Assembly (NCBI GenBank): GCA_947561715.1
Contig: OX387199.1
Coordinates: 7,507,001 to 7,571,000, forward strand
DNA from: Ascidia mentula
Taxonomy: Eukaryota > Chordata > Ascidiacea > Phlebobranchia > Ascidiidae
DNA: 64,000 bases
Direction of reading: 5' to 3'
The translations under genes and the position numbers were made by a program. This document shows positions 1 through 11,500 of this stretch, in pieces. The first letter of the stretch is position 1. Each line of letters begins with the position of its first letter. The notes below the pieces were generated by a model. That model made no database searches and was not told the origin of the DNA. It was given only the letters and a program-made list of their open reading frames with translations.

Positions 1-589
1 GTTTGCTCGCTGCATTCTCATTCTTACTCCAAGAGTTTATATAGTCCATGATGTTCAGATAGTTTGTGCTACAGCAGTTATTGGAGCGGTCCTATATATG
101 TACGGTGATGTATATTCTTGGACCAATGTAACACAGTGGTTTAGTTAATGTAAGCCTCATATTTGTATTTCTATTGAACAAAAAATACATGGTGTTTACA
201 ATTATGAATGAAAGGATGAACTGCTAATCGTACAGTAATGTATTGTGGTTTTATGTAAGCTAAGGCCCATCTCTCCTCTAATTAACGGCCTTGAACTTAT
301 ATGCTGAATAATGTTGAAGCGGTACCCGGGGCTGTTCATGTTTTTGACTTCCTATTTGGAAATATTCTGTAATAATATCTTACATGCTTTTGTTGCATCA
401 TGGCACAAAAATTTTCGGCACGTTGAATGTTTTACATGCGTCAAGCAGACGGTGGATTTTGTGTGTATTGCACTATAATATATGATACAAACAAAAAATT
501 TCATTTAATGCAAACAGATTTCAACAGTTTCACTGAAAATTGGTAAACCTCCTTCTCGCTGATTATTTTTTATTGCAATATTTGCAAAA
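1..589. other. Alpha1 3' flank / unit-boundary spacer
   Basis: Non-coding spacer that begins each half-unit. The same sequence recurs at about 15826, 23270, 31060, 38216, 45730 and 60180, each opening with a TTCGCTTGCTGCATTC-like motif. It lies downstream (minus strand) of the decayed alpha1 tail. No coding potential recognised. Confidence 0.7.
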
Positions 590-3500
590 TCTTCTTACAT
601 CTTGAATAAATTCTTCCCTTCTCTGTCACTTAGTTCTTTTCTTGCTTCCTCCAGCAATGTATTAAGGATATTTATTTTTACACCTAGTACATAGATATCA
701 AGATCATCTTCCTCAAAATAGGCTTTTAAAGAATGCGAAAAGTCAATACTGTTTACTGCACGTAAGTTGTCATTTTTGCCGAAAAGGTGATTTTGTATCG
801 ACTCTTCCTGAGTTGCGTAAGGAAGCTGCGGAAGATTTCCAATTTTCCACGTCTAATTTGTTCATCGCCGTATTGGGTGTGGAGCAAAAGTGATATTTTT
901 GCTATCACATCTTGTTTGCTTCACAAAAATGCTCAAGTCAGTTGAATTTGGTGCTTCAAGCATGGAAATTTGCTTTTCATCACCTAAACAAAACACAATA
1001 AGAAAAATGTCAAAGTTTTCTCATTTGTTTAGTTGGAAGTTTACTTTTTCACTTTTTAGTTATTTTGAGACAGTCAAGGTGACATTTATTCATAAAGAAA
1101 TGCTTTTTGTAGGATTTTCTATGGGGGTAATTTGGAGGCCCAAATTGTGGTAATTTTGTTATTAGATATTATAGTAAAAGTTAAAATGATTCTCAGGAAG
1201 TTGTTGTTTTGTGAAAGATACTCATTATGTATGTGAGATTGGTTTAATTCCAGCTATTGCTTTTGGATACAGGTTTGTTTTTGGACACAGCAATAATGGG
1301 AAACAATGCAACTGGAGAGTTTTTCATTAAACCATGACAAAATTTTAAAAATAGTCAAAATAGCTATGAAGGAAATTAATTAGTTACCCGGTATTATTTC
1401 TTGACTTGAGATTTCAGTATTGCTTTGCTTACCAATTTGTTTTGGTGAAGATATTCTCCCTTTTGATACACCTGACAAATTTATGCACATGTATATGTCG
1501 AAATGCCTTTGTCAAAGAAATAGAAATATTACCTTTTATATTTGTGAAATCCAAGCTATATTTCATGTTTTTAATCTTCTGCGTGTCATTGGAGCATGGT
1601 TGCTAAAAACAGTTTAAACAACAAAAAATGACGAAACAACTTGACAAACTAACTTTATATCAAAACTAACTTGAAATATTGTTCGGTCTTCATTGCGTTC
1701 TTCCGACCTCAGCAAATTGTCATTTGATTGGGCTGCTAAAATTGGTGATGATTTTATTAAATATTCTTTTTTCTCCCCTTCGTTTAAGACTTACTTGTTC
1801 ATAATTCTCGGTACAAGCAGATGCATCTTAAACTTCTGAACAACTGTCTTGTCAGAAGATTTTCCTTTTTTCCGAAACAATCTCTTTTTGAATCATTTCA
1901 ACAGCTGTCCTATTTTTTGGGGCCTTTTGCCTGTTTAACCTTCTTCCTTGTCGGAAGTTCTGCAAATAAATATCTTTTAATTGAATACAACACAATCTCG
2001 CCCAAATCAAAATACACGACCTTTAAACAGACCTAGTAAAACATCTTCTGACAAATACTGTTAAATCTTTCAAACACCTAACTAATGATAACAGACTCTG
2101 GTATTTTAGTAAGGCCATTGCTAGGCCAAAAGAATATTCTTTTAATATTTCTTGGCGGCTTTGTGTAAATATATTGTCAACTGCACCTGCTGGAGTATAA
2201 GTGGGGCAAGATGGAACGCTTAAATTTCTTTCAATCACCTCATGTTCCTCCAGTTCGCACAATTCTTCTCGGTTTCAATTTGAAATCTTTAAAATTATTA
2301 AAACAAACTTGGTACATGAATTTGGGACATATTTAATGGGTAAAATTATTCTTTGACCTGTTTTCATTTTTTCAATATTTGTGCTCCCCCACAGCCTTTC
2401 CTTCTTTTTCGTTTAATTCTTTTCTCAATGAATCCAGCATTGTTTCAATGACAACTATTTTTACTGCATGGTCATTTTCTTAATTCTTCAAACTAGTTTT
2501 CGGAGAATGCAAAGACTCATTACTCTTAACACCCAATAGGCCACATTTTTCCAATTGTTTATTTTGTTTTGGTTCTTTGTAGGTTGCAAATGTAAGTTTG
2601 CAAAGAACTGGTGTAGATTTTGTGTTTTTCACGTCTACATTGATCAGCGTAGAGTTGGGTGTAGAGGGAAAATGAAATTCTGGTTCATCTTCCTTCGCTG
2701 TTCTCTCAATAGTGGCTGAGTCAATCGAGTCTGACACTTGGAGTAGGGGTTCAAGCAACTCAAGAAAATCCGAATAATTTGGTGATAATAACTTTGCAGA
2801 CAAATGGAAAGACGGTGCAGAGCTCATGTTCAAACAAGAAACACGTTGAGAGATTGAAAATAATGAGGCCTTTTCTGGGATAGACACATTCTTCGACTAC
2901 TTGGTCAAATATTAGTGTAAGCTTGAATTGTAATTTTGTCACAAATCTGTTATTTGACAGATTGAAAAGAAGAAATGTTTTTCCGAAAAAAATGTTTTTG
3001 TGTTGGAAAAATAAGTTCATATTTTATTTTCAATCCTTACTATAGCCTTCAGATCTGAGATTGGTCCATATATGATTTCATGCAAATAGAATAAATATTT
3101 TTTGTTTCTTTGGGCTCGGCTAAGAGATTTTTCAAAATGATTGTGTGAGCTTGAAAAACCTTATAAATTGTAAGTAATTAATCATTTACTTCAGTTCAGG
3201 ACTTGCAATTTCAGTACTGTTTTGCAAATTTTCACTGTGTTTGACTTTGATACACTTTATGGATGACCTCCCAATCAACAAACCTAGCAATATTCCACAC
3301 ATGTACGCCGAAAAAACATTTGTTAAACCGGCAATATTACCTCTTATATTTGTGAAATCCAGTCGGGACTTGACTTCTTTTTTTCTTCTGCATGTCACTG
3401 GTTTTCAGTTGCTTCAAACAGTTCAACAAATTATTATTATTTACAGTAGGTATACTAAGTCCACACAACGACTTACTTTAAATATTCTTATGTCCTTATC

Positions 3501-4870
3501 CTTTTTAACCTTCGACTGTAGCACATTGTCTTTTGTTTCGACTGCAGGTTTGGCCTGGTAACATAGTAGTATTGTTTGTTTGACACTTTCAACGCTTTAG
3601 TATTTACAAGGTGAATTAGACTTACTTTTCCCATATCCATGCTACTAGCAGATGTAAGATGATCTTCGTAATCAGCTGTGTTAGTGGCTCAGTCGAGTCT
3701 CACGCTTGGAGTAGCGGTTCAAGCAACTCGTGAAAATCCGAATAATTTGGTGATGATAAATTTGCCGAAGAATGGGAAGACGATGCTGAACTTATTTTCA
3801 AAAAAGATACACTTTAAAAGATTAAAAATATTGAGGACTTCGAGCATTGTTTCAATCACAACTATTTTTGCTTCCGAGTCATTTTGAAGATCTTGATTCT
3901 TCAAACTATCAATGAAGTCTGAATCTCGGAGTAGAGGTTCAAGCAACTCGTGAAAATCCGAATAATTTGGTGATGATAAATTTGCCGAAGAATGGGAAGA
4001 CGATGCTAAACTCATTTTCAAAAAAGATACACTTTGAAAGATTAAAAATATTGAGGACTTCGAGCATTGTTTCAATCACAACTATTTTTGCTTCCGAGTC
4101 ATTTTGAAGATCTTGATTCTTGTAACTATCAATGGAGTCTGAATCTCGGAGTAGAGGTTCAAGCAACTCGTGAAAATCCGAATAATTTGGTGATGATAAA
4201 TTTGCCGAAGAATGGGAAGACGATGCTGAACTCATTTTCAAAAAAGATACACTTTGAAAAATTAAAAATATTGAGGACTTCGAGCATTGTTTCAATCACA
4301 ACTATTTTTGCTTCCGAGTCATTTTGAAGATCTTGATTCTTGTAACTATCAATGGAGTAGCAACTCATGAAAATCCGAATAATTTGGTGATGATAAATTT
4401 GCCGAAGAATGGGAAGACGATGCTGAACTCATTTTCAAAAAAGATACACTTTGAAAGATTAAAAATATTGAGGACTTCGAGCATTGTTTCAATCACAACT
4501 ATTTTTGCTTCCGAGTCATTTTGAAGATCTTGATTCTTCAAACTATCATTGGAGTCTGAATCTCGGAGTAGAGGTTCGAGCAACTCCGAGCTTGTTTTAA
4601 AATAAGAAATACTTCTAGAGGTTGAAATTGATGAGTTTTCTGAAAACGACACATTCTTTAACTCCTTAGTCAAATTTTCGATGTTGCTTGAAGCCTGGTT
4701 GTTCAATGGTGCCAAGTCTATTCCTTTTGAGCCACAAAATCCTGAAATTTTATGAAATGATCAATTGTGTACAAAAGAAATATTTTTTTGTGCAATTCAG
4801 CACCCTTGCTAGCGATTACATTCGGTAATTTGACACCCTCAGAGACCATTGGCAAAGTTTACCTTTCATT
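590..4870 (-). pseudogene. Alpha1: kinase-less, decayed tail-module paralog
   Basis: This is a sister copy of the downstream half of the beta gene. Read on the minus strand, recognisable exon relics come in beta order. They are an exon-15-like piece (about 4866-4806), an exon-16-like piece with LEPLL and KNQDLQNDSE motifs (4754 downward, expanded into a 220-bp tandem array), relics of exons 18-20 (about 3655-3353), a second exon-16-like piece (about 2886-2365), an exon-17-like piece ending YTPAG (about 2292-2190), exon 18-20 relics (1955-1534), a GVSK-type exon (about 1476-1391) and a terminal DEKQI exon (about 980-600). No kinase exons are present. The exon-15 relic has a stop after four codons, the terminal exon is interrupted, the exon-20-like piece is frameshifted and the array is out of frame. 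Seen: decay of several exons. Inferred: a pseudogene, although a non-kinase transcript is possible. Confidence 0.7.
3709..4590 (-). repeat. Tandem array of ~220-bp exon-16-type units
   Basis: Successive copies start near 3709, 3929, 4149, 4355 and 4568, at spacings of 220, 220, about 206 and about 213 bp. Each contains the segment coding for ELLEPLL, KNQDLQNDSE and VIETML. A 220-bp step is not a multiple of three, so consecutive copies are in different frames and the array cannot encode a repeated peptide. Alpha4 has about two copies (49517-49760), and alpha2 and alpha3 one. Confidence 0.85.
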
Positions 4871-4878
4871 ATCTGAAC

Positions 4879-5320
4879 CAGTGGTTTCCAAAGTAGGCGC
4901 CAGCGCTCACCTAGGGGCGTTTGCAATCGTACGGGAGGCACTGGAGAATGAATTGGCGATTAGGGGGCGCTTGGTTACATGGCAAATTTTCTCTTATAGC
5001 GCAAGTCTGTGATTACCAACTGGTGGTAAGCGACCCCCCCTCCGTAATTTTCTTAACTCTTAGTTGGTGGAACGTGTGTTCAGCGCATTTACCACTCTTT
5101 TAGATTGAAAAAGAACTAGTCTTGATATTGACAATTACGGAGACTTACGATTGTTTTTGTCCAACATGAAACCCGATATTCAGAAAAAGCACCAAACTCC
5201 CCATCGCATTAATTGACAAGCAACAAATAAGTTTGTTGTGTTGTTTGTCGGTTCTGTTGGGTGTGGTTAAATGACTATGGTGTTTGGGGGGCGGTACAGA
5301 AAAACGTTTGAGAAACACTG
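4879..5320. mobile_element. hAT-type non-autonomous element (alpha1 copy)
   Basis: 442 bp. The ends are CAGTGGTTTCCAA and TTTGAGAAACACTG, imperfect inverted repeats of the hAT/Charlie type. The element is flanked by an 8-bp target duplication, ATCTGAAC at 4871-4878 and ATCTAAAC at 5321-5328. The matching beta sequence has the empty site. It holds no transposase. Orthologous copies lie in alpha2 and alpha4. Confidence 0.85.
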
Positions 5321-6660
5321 ATCTAAACAAATTAGCCAAAAAATTCACTTTTTGTTAAAGGGTTAAATAATATATATATATAGTGTTTCTGCTAATTTTG
5401 CGTTATGTTGCCCTATCTACCTTACGACAAAAACGATGTTGTTATACATGTTTGTTCAACCGTGACCGATCTGCAACGAAACACATTGAAGGTTCATTCC
5501 AGTGTTAAGTTATCTATGATGCAATTTAGGCCTTTTTCAGCGGGGTAAAACTGTAAGTTAATGTAACCACATGTATTGGTTGAAATTAAATTTATTCAGT
5601 GTTGTCCATAATCTTTTCAAATATGGGGGTGGTTTTAAATAGATCGCGCTATAATACACTTTTTTAATCGTGTGTTACAAGTCACCTTACTGACTGAAAA
5701 AAATGTTAATACCTTATGCCGTTAACCTCAAAGATGATGTAAGACATGTAATTATGTCATTCGGGTGATAACATAATATTTTAGATTTGCATATCTGCCT
5801 AAAAAGCAATCATGGAATTCAGAAACCTTATATTTAAACAAAACAGTCAGACCCTTTTTCAGTCATTATTGGTATTTGGGTGTGTATTAAAATGTTTCAT
5901 GCTTTTGTGTTTCTTCTCTTATTGTAAACACATGTTGGACAGATTGTGCAGTACTACTTGGAGTAGTTGTTGGCCCAAAATGTCAGATTGTAGCCTTTGG
6001 ATGTTAGATAGGATTGGGCAAAATTTTCCTCCTTTTTTCAAAAATTTTACTTACTTGGTTAACCATATTTAAATCTGGTCTTATTTTATCTTTTATGCAA
6101 ATATATTTAAATAGTAAATAAATGTTGGTAATTATCTAAATAAATTGCAATAATCACCTGAATTCTTGTGTCCTTTTTATCCATTGGTCCCGAGCAATTT
6201 ATACCATATATCCAAAGCCAATGTTATGTAAATTGCACCTGCCTCTGTTGTACCATTAATCTTCTTTATACATTTTTACCACACATCACTGAATTTTCTA
6301 TTGGTCTTCATGTAAATATTTTGGTTTTTTATTGGCATTTTGGTCCCAAAGTTTGGATTTAAGTGTTGATTATAGTCAAATATCCCTGAAAAGAAAACAG
6401 TTTGAATTTTTTTATTTTTGTTATGTACTAACTATTGCAAACATAAAAAAAGTATAATTTTTTACTCATATAATAACACTTGGTTAAATGCTCATGACAC
6501 AGTTGAAAATATGTAACATTTTGTTGCACTAAACATACTTGCCTTTTCTTTTAGCCAAATTGGACCTTAATATATTAAAAATAACCTTTTTCACTAGTAA
6601 TTTTTTTCTTTTTCGCAGATCAGTTACAAGTAAAACACAACAGAATGTGATGTAGATATG
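5321..6660 (-). other. Alpha1 upstream region homologous to beta promoter
   Basis: No gene. From about 5530 to 6650 it aligns with the region upstream of the beta kinase genes (14.70-15.78 kb), including a TTTTCAGCG..TAATGTAACCA block and the paired TGACGTAA/TTACGTCA sites, here mutated to TGATGTAA/TTATGTCA. The kinase and tail exons 1-14 that sit between these blocks in beta are absent, so a deletion of about 4.3 kb joined the tail to the upstream region. Confidence 0.7.
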
Positions 6661-7337
6661 CCTTTATTAAACTGCTTCTGAGCATATTCTGATGAAACAT
6701 ACCATGTTGAAGTAAAAGATGAAAGTTTTTGGAATTTGCTTGTAACCAAACACTTTTATGTGAAAATTTCTGTTCTTGCAAAATAAATATTTTCAAAACA
6801 CCTTATTACTGTATGTAGATATACTGCCCTAGTAAAAAAACATAGTAAGTGAAGTAGTTGATTTGACATATCAGACATAGTGGTTGATAATATTACTCGA
6901 TTTACTTGCACACAGCAAAAACGCGCAATTATTTGTTATGTTGACCCCAAAGGCAGTAGACAGCAAATCGCCGCAAAAAATGATGCAACTCAGTTTATTC
7001 AAAATCATCCACATATTTCTAAAGACGAGGTACCAAACTTCTTGTTTGTTAAAAAAAGTTTTAATTTTTGTTCTATTTAATAGGTTTTTAAATCCCCTAA
7101 ATAATAATACTAACGCCAAAATTACAACCCAATGCATTTTCCATTTCGCGTTCCAAGAGTTATCCATGCGTGACGACGCACTTTCTCTGGAGTTTCCATT
7201 TCATGTTTTTTTTAATTTCTATGATCTAACGCAACGTGGTCCAACTGCAGGTCCGATCTAATTTTAGATGGCCCGCGAATTGTTACCTGACTTGGAAACA
7301 CAACTTTTTAAGATAGTCTTCGCATGGCTTTCATTTT
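6661..7337. other. Alpha-specific spacer
   Basis: Sequence present in the alpha halves only (also about 21200-21800, 36600-37200, 57240-57800). It holds a 66-codon open frame (6880-7080, plus) with relatives in the other three alpha units, but the opposite strand is also open and no family is recognised. I do not call a gene. Confidence 0.5.
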
Positions 7338-7792
7338 TTTGCAGCCCATTTAGCTAAAATAATGACTGATCGGGAGCCAAAATGACCCCTAGGGGGTGCT
7401 TTAAGCAACTATCTTGCAACTAATTTTCACCTTACTGCGTAGCCAAGTGGCGTGCCCAACATAAAATCACAAATTAAGGTATACTTCTGTGATTAAATTT
7501 TGAGCTCCATCCCCTTGAACATTTTCATGGATTTTCAACTAAACTTTTCACAGCACCCTGCACCAAACGTCTGACTGACTGAGAAGAGCAAAAAATGCAC
7601 TAAAGATGCACCAAACACGCTGAAAATCGCCCTGGCTACACCACGTGACTTCTTGCTCATTCAACCAGAAAATTTACCCCAATGCATCACCGGTTGCCTT
7701 GTGACGAAACTGAGACTCTCTATGACAGGGGAGAACAAGACGGGCATTCCCCGCGGGCAAAACTATTTTAATAGAATTACTGATATGCGGTC
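7338..7792. mobile_element. Diverged, 5'-truncated relative of the GGCCGCATCTC MITE
   Basis: It aligns imperfectly with the 3' two thirds of the 831-bp element at 53995-54825: shared blocks around CAAAATGACCCC, AAAATCACAAATT, ACGCTGAAAATCGCCCTGGC and a right end TGATATGCGGTC versus GAGATGCGGCC. The left end is missing. It is older than the copies in alpha4. Confidence 0.6.
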
Positions 7793-8553
7793 TTAACGCA
7801 ACTTCTCAAAAACCAAAGATTTTGACATTGGTTTAGTTAATGTAAGCCACATATTTGTATTTTTATTGATCAAAGTTTTGCCGGCGGTGATGCATAGTAG
7901 ATACTTTTACGAATGAAAGGATGAAGTGCTAATCGTACAGTGATGAATTGTGGTTTTATGTAAGGCCATCTCTCCTCTACATGACACAAACTTGTATGAT
8001 GAACAATGTCCAAGCGATACCAGGGGCTGTTAATGTTTTTGACTTCTTATTTGGAAATCTTCTTCAATAACATCTGTAATGCATTTTTTGTTGCATCATA
8101 TCGCAAAAATTTTCCACACGTCGAAGGTTTTACCAGCGTCAAGCAGACGGTGGATTTTTTATGTATTGCGCAAAAATACACAATATAAATAAAAGTTTGC
8201 AACAAATGCAAATGTAGTTCAAGAGTTTAAATTTGAATTAATATTCCTCCAATACCCGCTGAGTATTTTTGATTGCAATATTTAAGAAATCTTCTTACAC
8301 CTTGAACACACGCAAGCATTTTTCTTATGTTTTGAGGTGGTATGCAAAATCGGTACAAATTGTCTTCACCACTTTCCGGGTTTTCTCACCGACAGTGGTA
8401 AAATGTCCTGAAACCAATGCTGGGGAATTTCTATAATGGCCGATGTTTGGCATCTCTTGTCTATACTTGTTGTTATGTTGCTTGTCTGTACTCGTATCGA
8501 CCTTGTTTGCTTCGTCAATACTTATTTTTGTTTTTTCTTCCCTTCTCTGTCAC
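7793..8553. other. Beta1 3' flank / unit boundary
   Basis: Boundary spacer plus the region downstream of the beta1 stop codon, probably its 3' UTR. An AATAAA hexamer on the minus strand lies near 7866-7861, but it is not conserved in the other beta copies. Relative to beta2-4 it has about 120 extra bases near 8220-8340. Confidence 0.5.
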
Positions 8554-11500
8554 TTATTTCATTTTTGCTTCTTCGAGCAATGTATTGAGAATATTTATTT
8601 TTACTCCTATTACGTATTTGTCGAGATCGTCTTCCCCCATATCGGTTTTTGAAGAACGTGAAAAGTCGGTACTTTTTACTTCAGGTAAGTTGTCTTTTTT
8701 GCCGATATCATGATTTTGTAATGGCTCTTTATCGGTAGCTATTGGAAGTTTGCCAAAAGCTTGCTTAGTTTTCCAATTTTCCACATCACCTTTCCTCACT
8801 ACAAAATTCGATGCTTCATCCTCAACAACAGCAAGAGGTGGAATTTGCTTTTCATCACCTGAACAAAACATATCAAGAAAAATGTCAAAGTTTTCCCATT
8901 TGTTTAGTTGGTTGTTTACATAGAAACTTAAAAGTAGAATAGGTTTCTCCGGAGACACAGCAATAATGGGTATCAATGCAATTTTCTGTTATATAATGAC
9001 GAAAGTTTTAAAACACCTGACAAATTTATGCACATGTGTATATCGAAAAGCCGACAAGAAATACAAATATTACCGTTTATATTTGTGGAATCCACTCGAT
9101 ATTTCATGTTCTTTGTCTTCTGGGTGTCATTGGAATACGGTTGCTAGAAAACAGTTAACACATTCAACAATTACGGAACAACTTGGCCTACTAATATATT
9201 ACAAAAACTAACATTAAATCTTGTTTGGTCATCATCGCGTTCCTCCAACCCCAGGAAGTTGTCATTTGAATGGGTTGCAGGATTTGATTGCTAAAATGGT
9301 GATGATTTTATTAAATATTGGTGAGTTTCGCCTTCGTTTAAGACGTACTTGTTCATATTTCTCAACACAAGATGCATCGAGAACTTCTAAAACAACAGTC
9401 TTGTCAGTGCATTCTCTTTTTTTCCGAGACCATCTCTTCTTAAACCACTTCAACAGCCCTCCTGTTTTTTTGGTTTTTGCCGGTTTATCCTTCTTTTTTA
9501 TCAGAAGTTCTGCAAAAAGAAATCTATGTTTAAATAAATCTCAATCTCGCTCAATTCAACTTTGACAATTTTTGTGTCAAAAGTGCAAAGCAAACATACC
9601 GTAGTTATAATAAATCAAATATATTGTCAACTGCACCTGCTGGAGTGTAAGAGCAAGATGGAAGACTTCCATTTCTTTTAACTACCTCATGTTTTTCCAG
9701 GGAGCAAAATTCCTCTTGGTTTTGATTTGCAATCTTTAAAATTATAAAAAATAATCTTGGTATATAAATTTAGGCATATATAGCTAGTGGGCAAAATTAA
9801 TCACTGACCAGTTTACTTTTCTTTACTCCTTGGTTTTTCTTTCCTTCCATTTCGCTCAATTCTCTCCTCAATGAATTGAGCATTGTTTCAATCACAAATA
9901 TTTTTGCTTCCGAGTCAAGATCTTGATTCTTCAAACTATCAATGGAGTATGAAGATAGGAGGAGAGGTTCAAGTAACTCGTGAAAATCCGAATAATTTGG
10001 CGATGATAAGTCTTCCGACGAATTGAATGACGATGCAGAGCTCATTTTAAAATAAGAAATACTTCGATAGGTTGAAAATGCTGAGTAATTTTCTGAAAAC
10101 GACATGTTCTTTGGCTGCTTAGTCACATTTTTGATGCTTGAAGAAGCCTCGTTGTGCAATTGTGCCAAGTCCATTTCTTTTGAGCCACAAGATCCTGGAA
10201 TTTGATGAAATGATTAAATATGTAAAATAAATTTTTATTGTTTGCAATTCAGTACCCTTGCTAGAGATTACATTTGGTACTTCGACATCATCAAAGACCG
10301 GTGGTAAAATTTGCTTTTCATCATCTAAACAAAACAGCAAAAATTGTTTTTAAATTATCGTTGAAAGATTAAATAACGTAATTTGTTTACTGACAACACG
10401 GTTTAATCTCGCATCGAAGTGGCCACACCGCACTTTAACACAATTAAGTTTCCTGATTTTAAGTAAAATCGTCGCAAAAATACGCTTGTTTTATTTGTAA
10501 AAAATTAACGTGAATGTAACATGCATCATGATTCTCCTGATTCGGGGTAAATGCCAGTTTTTACGAGACCATTGTACACGTAGGGGATATTCATCATGTT
10601 TTAGTAAATTACTTCAACAAGGAAGTTTGTTAGCACGTTGTGCATGCTCTTAGTAGTGTGGATTTGAAACGTAATTTTGTCGTAAATCTGTTATTCAACG
10701 TAACAAAAAAAATTTTTTTTTCCAAAAATGATGTTTCCTTTTGTGATATAGTCCGTATATGACTTCATGCAAAATGAATAAATAATTTATGTTGTTGTTT
10801 AGCTTAACACTGTTTAAGTTTGTTGCACTTTATCGATAATTTCCCGTTTAGCATAGCAATATTCCACACATGTAAACGTCAACAAATTATTTGGTACACC
10901 TGCAAAATTACCTCTTGAATTTGTGAAATTTGTTCGAGACTTTATGTCTTTTAGCTTCTGCTTGTCAGTATTCTTCAGTTGCTACAAACAGTTCAACAAA
11001 TAAATATTTACAGTTGGAATAAGTCCATACAACAAGTTACCTTAAATATTATTTCGTCTTGATCTTTTTCGTTCGTCGACTGTAGCACAGCATTCTCTTT
11101 TGTGTCGACTGCGGGTTTTGGCTGATAAAATAGTATAATATCGTTTGTTTCACACTTTTAACAACGCCTCAGTAATTACAAGGTGAATAAGACTTACCTT
11201 TCCATTATCCCCACTAGTAGATGTACCGGGAACTTCTGCGTCAGCAATTGCCCGGTCAGAAGATTTTTTTTTTTACCGAAAATTCTTTTCTTAAACCATT
11301 TCAACAAACCTCCAGTTTTTTTGTTGATCGGTTTTACTCTTTTGCGATTTAGGCGTTCTGGAGAAAATATTGGTTTACAGGATATCAGATTTAAACCTAA
11401 ATCTAGGTACACCACATAAACTGACCTGGGTGGACATACTCTGTTTGGTTAACACTTTCAAAACTTTTAATGGCCTCATTAATACAGACGGTTGCCGGTA

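Noticed and set aside
3709-4590. Tandem array as a CRISPR or centromeric satellite
   Set aside because: Units are copies of a coding exon, ~220 bp, without spacers, and few in number.
8954-9060. An additional exon between exons 20 and 21 (GT after GTCAG near 9016)
   Set aside because: It would meet a stop within 15 codons in beta1 and differs in frame between copies; direct splicing of exon 20 to 21 is in phase in all four.
10899-10912. A GT..AG pair 12 bases apart after exon 14, at first read as an intron
   Set aside because: Too short to be spliced; the bases are in frame, so they belong to the read-through form.
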